Shown here: positions 51,535 through 63,500 of the stretch, piece after piece
Layout of the letters: each line of letters begins with the position of its first letter
How positions within the stretch are numbered: position 1 is the stretch's first letter
Assembly: GCA_944470555.2 (NCBI GenBank)
Contig: OX104134.1
Coordinates: 68,504,678-68,568,677, forward strand
Length of the DNA stretch: 64,000 nucleotides
Direction: 5' to 3'
Source: Heterobilharzia americana
Taxonomy: Eukaryota; Platyhelminthes; Trematoda; Strigeidida; Schistosomatidae
Notes under the pieces: model-generated
The model's input: only the letters and a program-made list of their open reading frames with translations
Database searches by the model: none
What the model was told of the DNA's origin: nothing
Made by a program: the position numbers and the translations under genes

Positions 51535-54500
51535 ATCAGTGACAAGTGAGTCAACATAAGGTCATCGAAATCGGTGACAAGGTGATAACGTCTGAAAGGT
51601 CAAAAATCGCTCGTAGGATTATAGTAAGTAAACAAAGAAATCAATAAACAATCCTAGGGAGATTGAATGTGTCTTTTTGAACACAAACAGCAAGCTTGTA
51701 ATGCTAGACTGCCAGAGTTTCTACGGTGGTGAGTTAGCGAATACTCACTCGCTTCGAAATATTTGCATTCACCTTATAAATGACTTTGGAAAAAGACTCG
51801 TCGAGCACAGTGACCAGATATAACCAAATGTTCAGGAATCGAGCTGTTGACGGCTTTACACTGTCCTTTAAACAGCCATGCATGATAGTGTTGGGAGATG
51901 CGTTTGGATAGAACACACTTTGTGCGGCCTATGTAACCAGCTCCACAAGAGCAGGTGAATTGGTAAACTTACATGAAGATGCCCAAAGCAGTAGGTTATC
52001 CTTTATACACCCTCGAATGTTTTGACCGAAGAAAACAATCTGAAGCTGAGCGGAAAAGAAGGCCTTCAGTTTCTCTGCCAATATATCTCCCTTGAATCGA
52101 ATATTAATAAACAGTGTCCTTTATGGAACCGTATACCCTTCTTCTTAGAAATTCTTAGGCCTCATTTTCCTCTCAATGAATCTTGAAGTATAACAAATTT
52201 CCAATAAACACTCTTCGAAGTATTTCCAGCTGCTCATTCACTGCGTCATCCGTACAAACTCTCCTAGTTCTCTGCATTAGGAATGAATTAGATTTCTTTT
52301 CGTGACTAGTGGAACCCAGCTTTGAAAATGAGTATGTTGACCATTCTTGGTTTGTTTTCAGCAAATCGATCTCCTTAGGGAACCATTGTGTCTTCTTAAT
52401 AGAGAGTCCGGAAAGTGGGATTCTGAGTTATTTTCACATTCCATGATAAATTTAATTGACTTGTGACATTCATTAGACTTTCATAGTACTTCTTCAAGGT
52501 TACTGTCCTCTTCACAGATGATGAAAGTGTCATCCATGTATTTCCTATATAGATGGAACTGCTCGATCGACGGACGAAGTTCACTGTTCTCCAGACTGGT
52601 CATCAAGCAATCAGCTGGGAAAAGACCCAGTGGTGAATCTGTTCCTACCCCATCCGTTATCGATAAAGTTCTGAATTGTATTCTAAAGGGACATCCTAAG
52701 AGCAATTCCCTCAGATACTATTTACGGACCCCGATTTCAAGCTTATTGATCTCAATATAATCACCTGGAAAGAAGATTGTTTCCGTCAAATAGGCATTTT
52801 TGAAGAGCGATGTGACGTCCAATGATAACATACACTTACCACGCACGTTGATACCTCTTATTTAGTCAACAAAATCGGAGTCACAGGAACTGTAATTAGT
52901 GATCCGGTTCTTCACTGACTGAAGGATTTCAGTTAACCATTAGCAATCCCATGATATGGTGAACTGTTCATGTCAACAATCGGAGGTAAAGGAAAATCTT
53001 TCTTATAAACATTAGGAAGACTGTAGAGTTGAGGAACTACTGAACCAGATGGTTCTAGTCTTCCAGAAAGCTTTTCACTGATGATCGATTCATCTTTCAT
53101 CTTATTCAAGATCCTTGTTAGTTTTTGTTCTGTTTGTTCCACGGCATCTCTATGAAACGCTTCTTTCGAGAATTTACTTTCATCTGGTAGTATAAATGGC
53201 AGTTTATCAACATAGTCTCTGAGACTCATAATAACTATGGCCATAACCTTGTCCAGGCAAAACAATGACAGTTTCTTGTTCTTCAAAAACTCATTTAGAT
53301 GGGCTTGTTATTTTTTGGACAATAGTCTCCTTGTATTTGGTTTTGCATTTATGTAATAAAGGCAGCAGTTTGAAATCGTTGGTTTAAATTCCTTGAGACT
53401 CCTGTTAGAGGTTGGAATCAGATCGTTCGTATGGTTCATTAAATTCTCAGAGTGAACTTTAGTGTCAAGCTCATTTACAGAAGTAGAAATGTCACAAAAC
53501 TTTGGGTCCAACGAAAGTACTTCCAACTAGATTGCCGATAAAGTTATACAAGAATAGTTAAACACATCTTTTTCAGGATTTGCAGGAAAACGCAATTGAA
53601 AATCTGTTGCTTTAGGACTATTCATAAGCTTTAGGTTTACATCTTCTGAGCGTCTTTTCACAACCTCATTTGTTTAGTATTTGGAATTTTCTGTTTCATC
53701 GTCTGACAATTCATATAAGCCATGGTCTCTTAATGAGATATTGGGCTTAGATTTGGGCAATCTAGATTTTGTCTCGTCGATATAGTTCAGAGTGAAGACG
53801 TTTCAGTGTACTATGATTTGAATGGATGTGGTCACGATGCAGAATCTTCCAAAACGGTCTCGGATATTCACGTTTCTGTATCCAACTTTTCAAGAAATTG
53901 ATTCTAGTATCGCTACAATAAGCTTGACAGAAAACTGCAGAAACCCACTGGATTCCCCAACTGTCACAGGATCCTTGATATCTTTCAGCAATCGAAATAG
54001 TCCCATTAGATTTCCTTTCTGTTTCGTTTGATAACACCTAATCTGATCTTCTAGGAAATTCTCATGAAACAGAGTATCGAGATCTTAGTTGTATAACTGT
54101 CATTGCAATTTACTTGAAGATGATGTTTAAACGAGTTGCGTACTTTTATCTCCTCTTTTCTCTTTACAACCTAGGTATATCATTGAAAATTATCCTTTGA
54201 CTAAAGAACAAGGTGAATTACTATTCGCTTTCGGTGTACGACCAAATCTTGTTCTTAACTTGGCTGTCACAAATGAAAAACAAAAGTGAGTTTTTCAATT
54301 ATGTCGTAACTATCCCTTCATACAGTTGACTTCAACTACCTTTGTTTACCGATATAATTTGCATCTTGAGAACGAGGCGGGAACCAAGAAAAACATTTTG
54401 TTTTCATCTTGGTGACTCGCAAGGTACTCCAGGAAGTGCGTTTAGTCCTGTTTTGCACTCATCAGATGGGTGCACATGCACCCCAGTGAGTGATATTGGG

Positions 54501-57500
54501 CTCCAATGCGGATGTCTCGATACCACCGGATTCCACCACGAGTCACCAAGATGAGCATAACACCACGAATATCGGGGCCCACATGCCAACAGAGGTTGGG
54601 CGATTTCACCTTACACTGCAACGGGAAAGCACAAGTGATAAACCATAAAGATACTGGATAAAGCAAAGTAGGATGAAGTGATCAACTTTCAAGAGGTTTA
54701 TTTTTCTTGGCGGAAATGTAAACAATGGCTCATAATAGTCATAATAACAATATTGGTAGCAGTAATATGAGTAGTACGAGGTTTAAGAACTCTTAAAAGA
54801 TGTACCTGTCTGAGAAAACCATCTGAAGTGAATAAAATATATGATGTATCATGGTGTGTAGGTAAAGTAAGGGAAATGAGGAAATAGTCTTCGAAACTAA
54901 AAGCAGTAGGATGATTAAGTGAAGTAACACAGGAAACTATTAAAAGCAAAGAAAGAGAGTAGATTATATAAGGAACGAATGAGAATGCTTATCATATGAG
55001 CAGGTTGAAGATAAAAAACTGAATTTATCTCTTCGTTACAAGAATTTAGGACTTGGTTCGCGACTGTTCAAGGTTCCTGAGAATTTCAGGTATCAAAACG
55101 ATAACTTTTTACATGATTTAGACAAATTCTATCAATAATTCAAAAGGCCATATACATACTAGCTTAATGATCGCAGTTGCCGAAAAAATGACGGAGGTAC
55201 TCTTTAATTGTTCCGCTTTATCATTGGAAAACCATGCTGAACCGTAGCCAGATGTGACTGCCGAAAGCAGGTCAAGATATTGGTCAGTATACCTAGCTTC
55301 ACCAGTAGACATGCATGAAAGTAGCCAGATAAGACAGCTTTTATTATTGATAGTGAACAACAAATAGACCGTCTAGGAGAATGCAAACTTCGTGACTGGA
55401 ATCCATGTGAAAATCAATACTTATGTTTATAGACTCTGTAACACCTGGCCCAGATGTATCCACACATCATCTTTATTCTGATCCTCGTACTACATTTTTT
55501 AGCCTTACACTCTCCTCCTTACTTCATATGACTCTACACAAATTTTCATTTTCTCATTTGTATTTCATCTTGATGCCTTACATCTCTACATGGTAAGGCT
55601 GTGTAGTATCTTAGACCATAAGAAAATACTTTCATGTTGATTGTGACTAAAATAAATGGTCTTTTAGACACATCGGTCAGATGCTGTCCCTAAATATTAC
55701 CAACAAAGAAAATAACTTGCTACCATATATGCAAGTTGAGACCTGCGTTCTCGGCCTTTAACAGTACTCACCATCATATAGTGTGACTATTTCACAATGT
55801 GATACCAGTAAACTGAAAAGTCAAGGACGAAAATATGAGAAATACTGTAGGCAACGCAAAATTGTGTTCTCATCATTATTTTGGTATTTGTATTTCATGA
55901 TAAATACAAAACAAAATAAATTATTTTAACTGACTATTCACTATTTAGCTTCGATATTTTGTGATGACCAGAAGTGAAGTGAAAAATTCAGACCAGCGAC
56001 CTCCTGTCCCGTCTCAAATTTTCATTTCGCCTTCAATAATCATTCAGTATCAATAAAAATCCGCCAAACCACAGCTATCTCATATAGTCAAACTGCTAAT
56101 AGAGAATAGTTTTAGCTCAGGTGAATGGTCTTGGTTGTATTGTGTTCTCTGAGATGGGTTGTTTAATCGTGAAGCTTTCATCGCTTTGCTAGTCGACATC
56201 ATCAGCACTAACTTCAGTATGAAGTGAGCTGTCAATATCTCTCCGTGAGTGATTTAGTACCTTGCTCTGACGATGTGGTCTGTGATTGGTTGTTCCCTTC
56301 GATTGTTGTGTCATTGATTGTATAGACTTTCCTGTTGGCTGTTCCTCTGCTTCACCTCCGACCTTTCTGTTGTTTATCATTTTTCTTATTGGTTGATAGA
56401 CTGAGTCTATGTCTATACATCTGTTGATTGCTGAATGCCAAGATTCTAGGAAATTTCTGATATTCTTTGTGTTTCCTCTGTCCAAAATTTCTACATTGTC
56501 GAAATTGAATTCATCTCCATAATTATCCACGTGCATTGAAATGAGTGACGAAATGTCGTGGCGTTTAATAGCCGATTGGTGCTCATGTAGACGAAGGCGA
56601 AGAGGGCGGCCGCTTTGTCCAACGTAGTGCTGACTACAGTTATTGCAGTTGATTTTGTCAATGATATTTGGTTTGTCTTCTTTGTTTGTTGCATCCTTTG
56701 GCCTGCATAATAGTGTTCGGAGGGAATTTGTTGGTTTATGAGCCACAGCAATTCCAAGTGGTCTCAGCAATCCTGTTGTGATTTCTGATACATTCTTTGT
56801 GTATGGTAGGATGATGCGTTTGTTGATTTCTGTCGATGACTTTGTAGTTGGCGATGCACTGGATAGGCATCTTCTGATAAAGTTTCATGGGTAGCCGTTC
56901 TTCTTTAGGGTGGACATCAAGTAATTTTCTTCGTGTCTCCGTGAGGTTGTTGTGCTGCAGTGTATTCTCGCTCTTTTGGATAGAGTCTGCATGCAACTGA
57001 TTTTGTGTGTTGTTGGGTTGTTGCTGCTGTAGTTGAGGATTTGGTCAGTGTGTGTTGGCTTCCTGTACACTTGAGTTTCCAGCTTTCCGGCATTTTTTCC
57101 TAGTGACTAAAACATCCAGGAATGGTAGTTGGTTGTTTGACTCTTTCTCCAACAAATTCCCTCCAAACACTATTATGCAGAACAAAGGATGCAACAAACA
57201 AAGAAGACAAACCGAATATCATCTACAAAATCAACTGCAATAACTGTAGTCAGCACTACATTGGACAAAGCGGCCGCCCTCTTCGCCTTCGTCTACATGA
57301 GCACCAATCGGCTATTAAACGCCACGACATTTCGTCACTCATTTCAATGCACGTGGATAATTATGGAGATGAATTCAATTTCGACAATGTAGAAATTTTG
57401 GACAGAGGAAACACAAAGAATATCAGAAATTTCCTAGAATCTTGGCATTCAGTTTTTTTTTCAATCAACAGATGTATAGACATAGACTCAGTCTATCAAC

Positions 57501-60500
57501 CAATAAGAAAAATGATAAACAACAGAAAGGTCGGAGGTGAAGCAGAGGAACAGCCAACAGGAAAGTCTATACAATCAATGACAACAATCGAAGGGAACAA
57601 CCAATCACAGACCACATCGTCAGAGCAAGGTACTAAATCACTCACGGAGAGATATTGACAGCTCACTTCATACTGAAGTTAGTGCTGATGATGTCGACTA
57701 GCAAAGCGATGAAAGCTTCACGATTAAACAACCCATCTCAGAGAACACAATACAACCGAAACTATTAATAGCCTTATCAAAGTTACGGTAAACCAAAATA
57801 TACAATATAAATCTTATATTTTGATGACTTGATTTGAGTTTTTTTCACCGAAGAGTCTGCGTTGTCAAACTGTTGATATCCATATTTAGCGTATTACGTG
57901 TGAAGTGCGTACAAATTGAGATTTGTATATACACATGTGCTGATAGATCTTATCGTGATAAAAACTACCAGCACATTTGTAATGCCTATAAGTATGGATC
58001 TTGTAAATTCCAGTTTACAATAACTTTGATGAAGCTATTAACATTAATTAGTAAAATGTCAGTTAAAATAATTTATTTTGTTTTATATTCATTGAAAAAA
58101 TACAAATACCAAAATAATGAATATCATTTACTCAATACCTACATTTTTTCAAACATCAAATTTCAACTTGATTTGGATTTCTTTTCATCATTTTTATGCA
58201 ATAATATGTAAGCTAGTTGATTTGATTGCTGATATTTCGCTTCTCAACTGGAAACATTACCAGAAGAATCGTATTTGTGGTAAGCCGAAATTTTCATTGC
58301 TGTGAACACTTTCCAAATGTGGCTTCATTTTGCTGTCGTTGAAATCCTTTCAAAAATCCAGTATGAGAGTCCCATACTAGGACAGAACAGCTGTCCAGTG
58401 CTCCCAGGTTTCGTTTGTTCCTCCAACTGATGTCAGTCTACGTTGAATAACAACTTGAAATATTTCCGAATCCCTGCAACTCCCTCAAAATTTCATTTTT
58501 TAATAATAATAGCTTTATTCCAGACAATATGATAGATACGTTATGAAATTCTCTGCATGTCATACATTAACACCAGCAGCCACAAAATTACTAGTGAACA
58601 CAAGCCCTCCGAAAAAAGCATAAGTGAACTTCCGAAAGCCTTAGAGCTGCTGAAAGCCATGAAAGCAGCAGGACCAGGTGGAATTCCTCCAGAAACACTG
58701 AAAACAGACACAGAGGCAACAGTGGACATGCTCACATCACTATTACGGATGGTTTGCAAGGAATGAAGGAAGGAAGGATAGATACCTGCCTGTCGATTGG
58801 AAGGAGGGCTATCTTGTCGAACTCCCAAACAAGGGAGACCTGAGTCTTTGCAAGAACTGGCGAGGAATCATGCTGCTGCCTCACCCACCCCAAGCAAAAT
58901 ATAATGCCGCATCATACTGGAGAGACTACAAAGTGCTCTGGATTCAAACCCACTACCGGAACTGGTTGGCTGGCTGGCTGGCTGGCTTCAGGAAGTATGA
59001 ATCACATGTGGACAAAATTGCAATGCTATGCTAAGCATTATCAGTCATAGAACAGAGCATAGAATGGCAGTCAACTCAACTTAACTCAGCTCAACTCTAC
59101 CTCAACTTCATCGACTTTGAAAAGGCCGTCGACAGCGTCGACCGACAAGTAATTTGACAGGCAGCTGCTTGCTTCAACACTACAGTTTTAGTGCCAAAAA
59201 CCTTCATCAATCTCATTCAGCAACTATGTGTAATGTGATACCACATGCCAAGTGATTGACAATGGAAAGCTGAGTGACACCTTCGAAGTGAAGACAGGAG
59301 TAAGACAAGGTTGCCACCTACTATCACCGATGATCTTCCTGATTGTGGTTGACTGAACTGGGCTGAACTGGACTGGATGATGCAACAGACAACTGTGAGA
59401 AGATTGACATACGATATTTGACAGATGGAAAGACCTTAGAAGATTTGGATTTCGCTGCCGATGATGATTTGTATCTGATATCTTGTCACACAAAATTGAA
59501 GACCAACAGGCGAAAATCAACAAGTTGACGGCGAAGATGTGACTTCCTTCAAGTGAGTGTAGAGAAGACAGAGGTGATGAAGATACTCAAACAACAACAA
59601 CATAGACAACAAGCACCAATCACTATGAACGGGAGAAACCTAAAGGAAGTGGTCTGTTTCACCTACCACCTAGGCAGCATCGTCTCACCTCACCTACTGG
59701 TGGTGGCGGCACGGATGAGGACGTCAGAGCGGGTATCGGAAAGACAGCAAGACAGGCCTTCATTAACCTGTAACCAGTGTGGAGATCTACTGCACTGCAC
59801 TGCATTGCATTGCACTCAGCATAAAGAAGAAGATCCGGATTTCCAACACTAATTCAGTCAAGTCAGTCAGTGCTGGTTGGTTGGTGATGGTTGAGAAACT
59901 CGGCGCATCATGAAAAGCATTTGCAACAAACAACAGACACACATCATCAACAGCTGCCACCTACGCCCACTCGATACTGACAGTGAAGGTCAGATGGCCA
60001 GAATGATAAGAATAAGCAACAAGGAACTCTGACTGACTGGCTGGCAACGAACCAACGAAGCAAGGACCCACTGCCCAACAAATATGTAGAAGAAAGTGGG
60101 GATGGATTGAGTATACACTGAGGTAAATATTTGGAGACATCACGTGCCAGGTCAGATCCTCAAGTGGAATCGAAATGGGAAACGATGAGTTGGACATCTG
60201 AGGATGACATGGAGATCGTGTGGGGAAGAAATGAAAGTTAGTGGGCAGTCGTGGAGCGAGGTTAATAAGACTGGAGAGAAGAGAGTGAAATGGCGACGTG
60301 CTGCTGAAGTCTTATGTTCCACTAGGATCCCTAGGGACAAATAACTGCATGGTAAATAATAATACATTAACAAATTAACTCTCGAATCAATATTTTCAAG
60401 CAAAATGATTATAGCGTCTGAATGTTGTTCATAAAAACAACATCAATTGTACTGTTGTGAAGCAGCCGGTCGGTGTTTCATTAGCGTCCGGTGTTTAGTG

Positions 60501-63500
60501 GTGGTGATTCATTCACCAGCAGAATAATGGGCTATTCGAGATGGTTATCCGGCGAATATTTCCGTGTGATATGGCATTTTTTTTTCTTTTTTTGTTATTA
60601 CTTCTAAAAACGACTTGTTTAGAACATCTTAAAAATACCCAAGACTATATGATACTTTTGCAGGGTTTATTTAAGAGACTAAACAGGCTGAAAGGGAAGA
60701 ATTTGATCCGATACGGCTGGTGAAATATTCCATTGGTAGCCTGAAGTCCAAGCAGGCCGCCGACATTTTCCAACATACATCAACTCTGATTTCGACAGAA
60801 CTCAATACCCATATACTGTGTTCAAATAGCATTCGTTTGCCTGACAGACAGTTAGTTGCATAATAAAGCCTGGAAGGGCTCTCCCCAAGTTAATATCCTT
60901 TTTTTGTATTTGAAGTCAAGGCTACTAGGGTGTAACAGGAAAGGATGAAACTGGTATCTGCTGTAAATAAATTCGCTTAAATAACGGAAAATTCCCATGT
61001 TGTCATTAAAAAACAACAAGAGGTTACAGAGAATACAGTTGTCTTTTCAACAACTCGTATTTATAGTTGTGTATTCGCAGATATAGGAATAAAATGACAG
61101 TATGTTCCAGAAAAGTTTCTGGTCAAGGGTCAAACTCAGTCGATAGGTGTAGAGAATGATATGATATTACTTTACGCAATGCTATTCTATAATATAAGAA
61201 ATGATCTCAATAATTTTCATCAAATGCAATGAACAGTAAGATTTATCTGACTAAGGCCACGGTGAAGAGAATGTTTGCACGTGTTTCTTTTGAATACACA
61301 CTTTAGGTTTGAAGTTAGAAATCGCCGAAGCTTTTGCTGTACATAAGCGTCTAATCCTCAATAGTGGTTTGGTTTTCTCTGACCTCTGATATTTTTGTCG
61401 TACAATGTGCAATCGGACAATATGCAAGGTCAGTAAAAACACTATCGAAGCATTCGTATAATGTTCTAATATGCTTCACTTCTCTATGAAGTTAGCGCTG
61501 AAGATATCACTAAACCTAATGATGAAACGTTCATGACAAATATTAAATCTCAGAGAACATCAAACCACCGTCATTTTGAGCTGCAAATCTTTCCCATCAT
61601 GCCTAGTCTTCACTCCCCCCCCCCTTTTGAACGGTTTCGTCGAACTTTGTAGAGAAATTTGAACGAGGTTTTTAGAGGAGCTAAATGTTTTAAGTCTACA
61701 TTTGATTCTGATAATGTTTTCATATTTAAACAGTATTACTGAGCCTATCTCCTTCACGTTACTCTACTCAGTATTATGCCTTTAAAATGTCTTCAAGATA
61801 ACCTTTGAGTTTATATTAATGCCCTATATACATAATTTCATGCAATAGCTAACTAGGACATATTTTCTGTAATCATTATGATGTTTCCAACCGAATGCAT
61901 ATATTCGGCTTATTTATAAATAAGTGCTGACAAAATTTCCTCGACTAAATTTTGTGAAAATATAACTTAACGCATAAGCTATAAAGTCGAAGTAATTAAG
62001 ATCCTTTTTTTACTCTGAATGAATAAATAAGTAAAGAACAAGTCAGAAGTATGTTGAACGATTGCAAACAAATTTCTGAAAACTGTAAGATTTAGTTTCC
62101 AAATGCTTTGCTTTCACATGCAAGATGCTTCTTCAAATCATGTGAAAACGTATGGTTCTTATCAGAATCAGGTCTGATATAAAATCAGTTAAGTTAACAT
62201 TTGATTAGTACTGTGATGTAATATATTTTCAGTATTTTCAATTTATCCAAGGTTATCAATTTAGAGACTTAAATTTTTAATTAGGCTGAAAATTTTCGAA
62301 GTCAGTATAGTACTTGGTGGAAAAAACCTGAACTTAGAATAAGAAACCATTCTCAACATGTATGAAAAATGTGCCCTCGTAGGTACACGGAATGCAGTAG
62401 TAGACCGGATTTAAAAGCGAATTCGATGCAAAAAACCGTTCATCAAAGCGTACTAGTAACTTGAAGCTGAAATCCAAAAATAAACTAGAAGTCGTTGGAT
62501 TTCACTCTTGTTTTTTTCGAAATATTTTTTTACAAATTAAATCTGCTTGCTCACTTTTCAGTGAATATGGATATTTCTGCACCTTCTTCCAGTAACGATA
62601 ACTCACTGAACAAAACAATCACATTTAAAAAAACGTGATGAATCACGTTGTACACAGTTTGGGAAATACTCATTGTGATTATTGTTGTGATGCCCCAGTC
62701 TTGTATAAAACATTGTTATTGATCTGAACATTTTAACGTGTCATTCCTACATTATTTTTACGGTATGACTAATAGTCTATTTCTGCCTCCATTGTAATGT
62801 AATTTGCTGATTGGTTAACTCTTACCCTTACTATAAGAATTTCTCCAATTGAGGATAAGGTCATTTTTCATGTGTATACTTATTCACGTGTTTTGGATTG
62901 ATTCATTGTTATTATATTCTCGGAGTAATACACTCTCCCATCTGCCAGCTTCAGTCTTCTCCNNNNNNNNNNNNNNNNNNNNNNNNNNNNNNNNNNNNNN
63001 NNNNNNNNNNNNNNNNNNNNNNNNNNNNNNNNNNNNNNNNNNNNNNNNNNNNNNNNNNNNNNNNNNNNNNNNNNNNNNNNNNNNNNNNNNNNNNNNNNNN
63101 NNNNNNNNNNNNNNNNNNNNNNNNNNNNNNNNNNNNNNNNNNNNNNNNNNNNNNNNNNNNNNNNNNNNNNNNNNNNNNNNNNNNNNNNNNNNNNNNNNNN
63201 NNNNNNNNNNNNNNNNNNNNNNNNNNNNNNNNNNNNNNNNNNNNNNNNNNNNNNNNNNNNNNNNNNNNNNNNNNNNNNNNNNNNNNNNNNNNNNNNNNNN
63301 NNNNNNNNNNNNNNNNNNNNNNNNNNNNNNNNNNNNNNNNNNNNNNNNNNNNNNNNNNNNNNNNNNNNNNNNNNNNNNNNNNNNNNNNNNNNNNNNNNNN
63401 NNNNNNNNNNNNNNNNNNNNNNNNNNNNNNNNNNNNNNNNNNNNNNNNNNNNNNNNNNNNNNGAAATCGATAAATCCCCACAAACCTTCAAAATGAAGAA

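Larger units (their letters stand above)
47276..54174 (+). other. AK9 intron with PLE pair and SINE pieces
   Basis: Contents: SINE fragments at 49095-49210 and 49370-49650, PLE copy a (49690-50660, +), (AT)n at 51479-51532 and PLE copy b (51650-54040, -). Bases 47276-49090 and 50661-51478 show nothing recognisable. Confidence 0.65.
56125..57157 (-). mobile_element. Penelope-like element copy c, 3' part
   Basis: The minus strand reads QLPFLDVLVTRK near 57115, VYRKPTHTDQILNYSSNNPT (57070 onward), then a GIY-YIG domain (56770-56189) with CNNCSQHYVGQSGRPLRLRL and HEHQSAI. It ends in a hammerhead-like motif and the terminus CTCAGAGAACACAATACAAC. Joined head to head with copy d. Confidence 0.82.

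Noticed and set aside
57834..58305. Open frames of 125 and 62 codons after the PLE pair
   Set aside because: AT-rich, no recognised motif, and not the missing AK9 segments, which should contain CPV and WW-type motifs.
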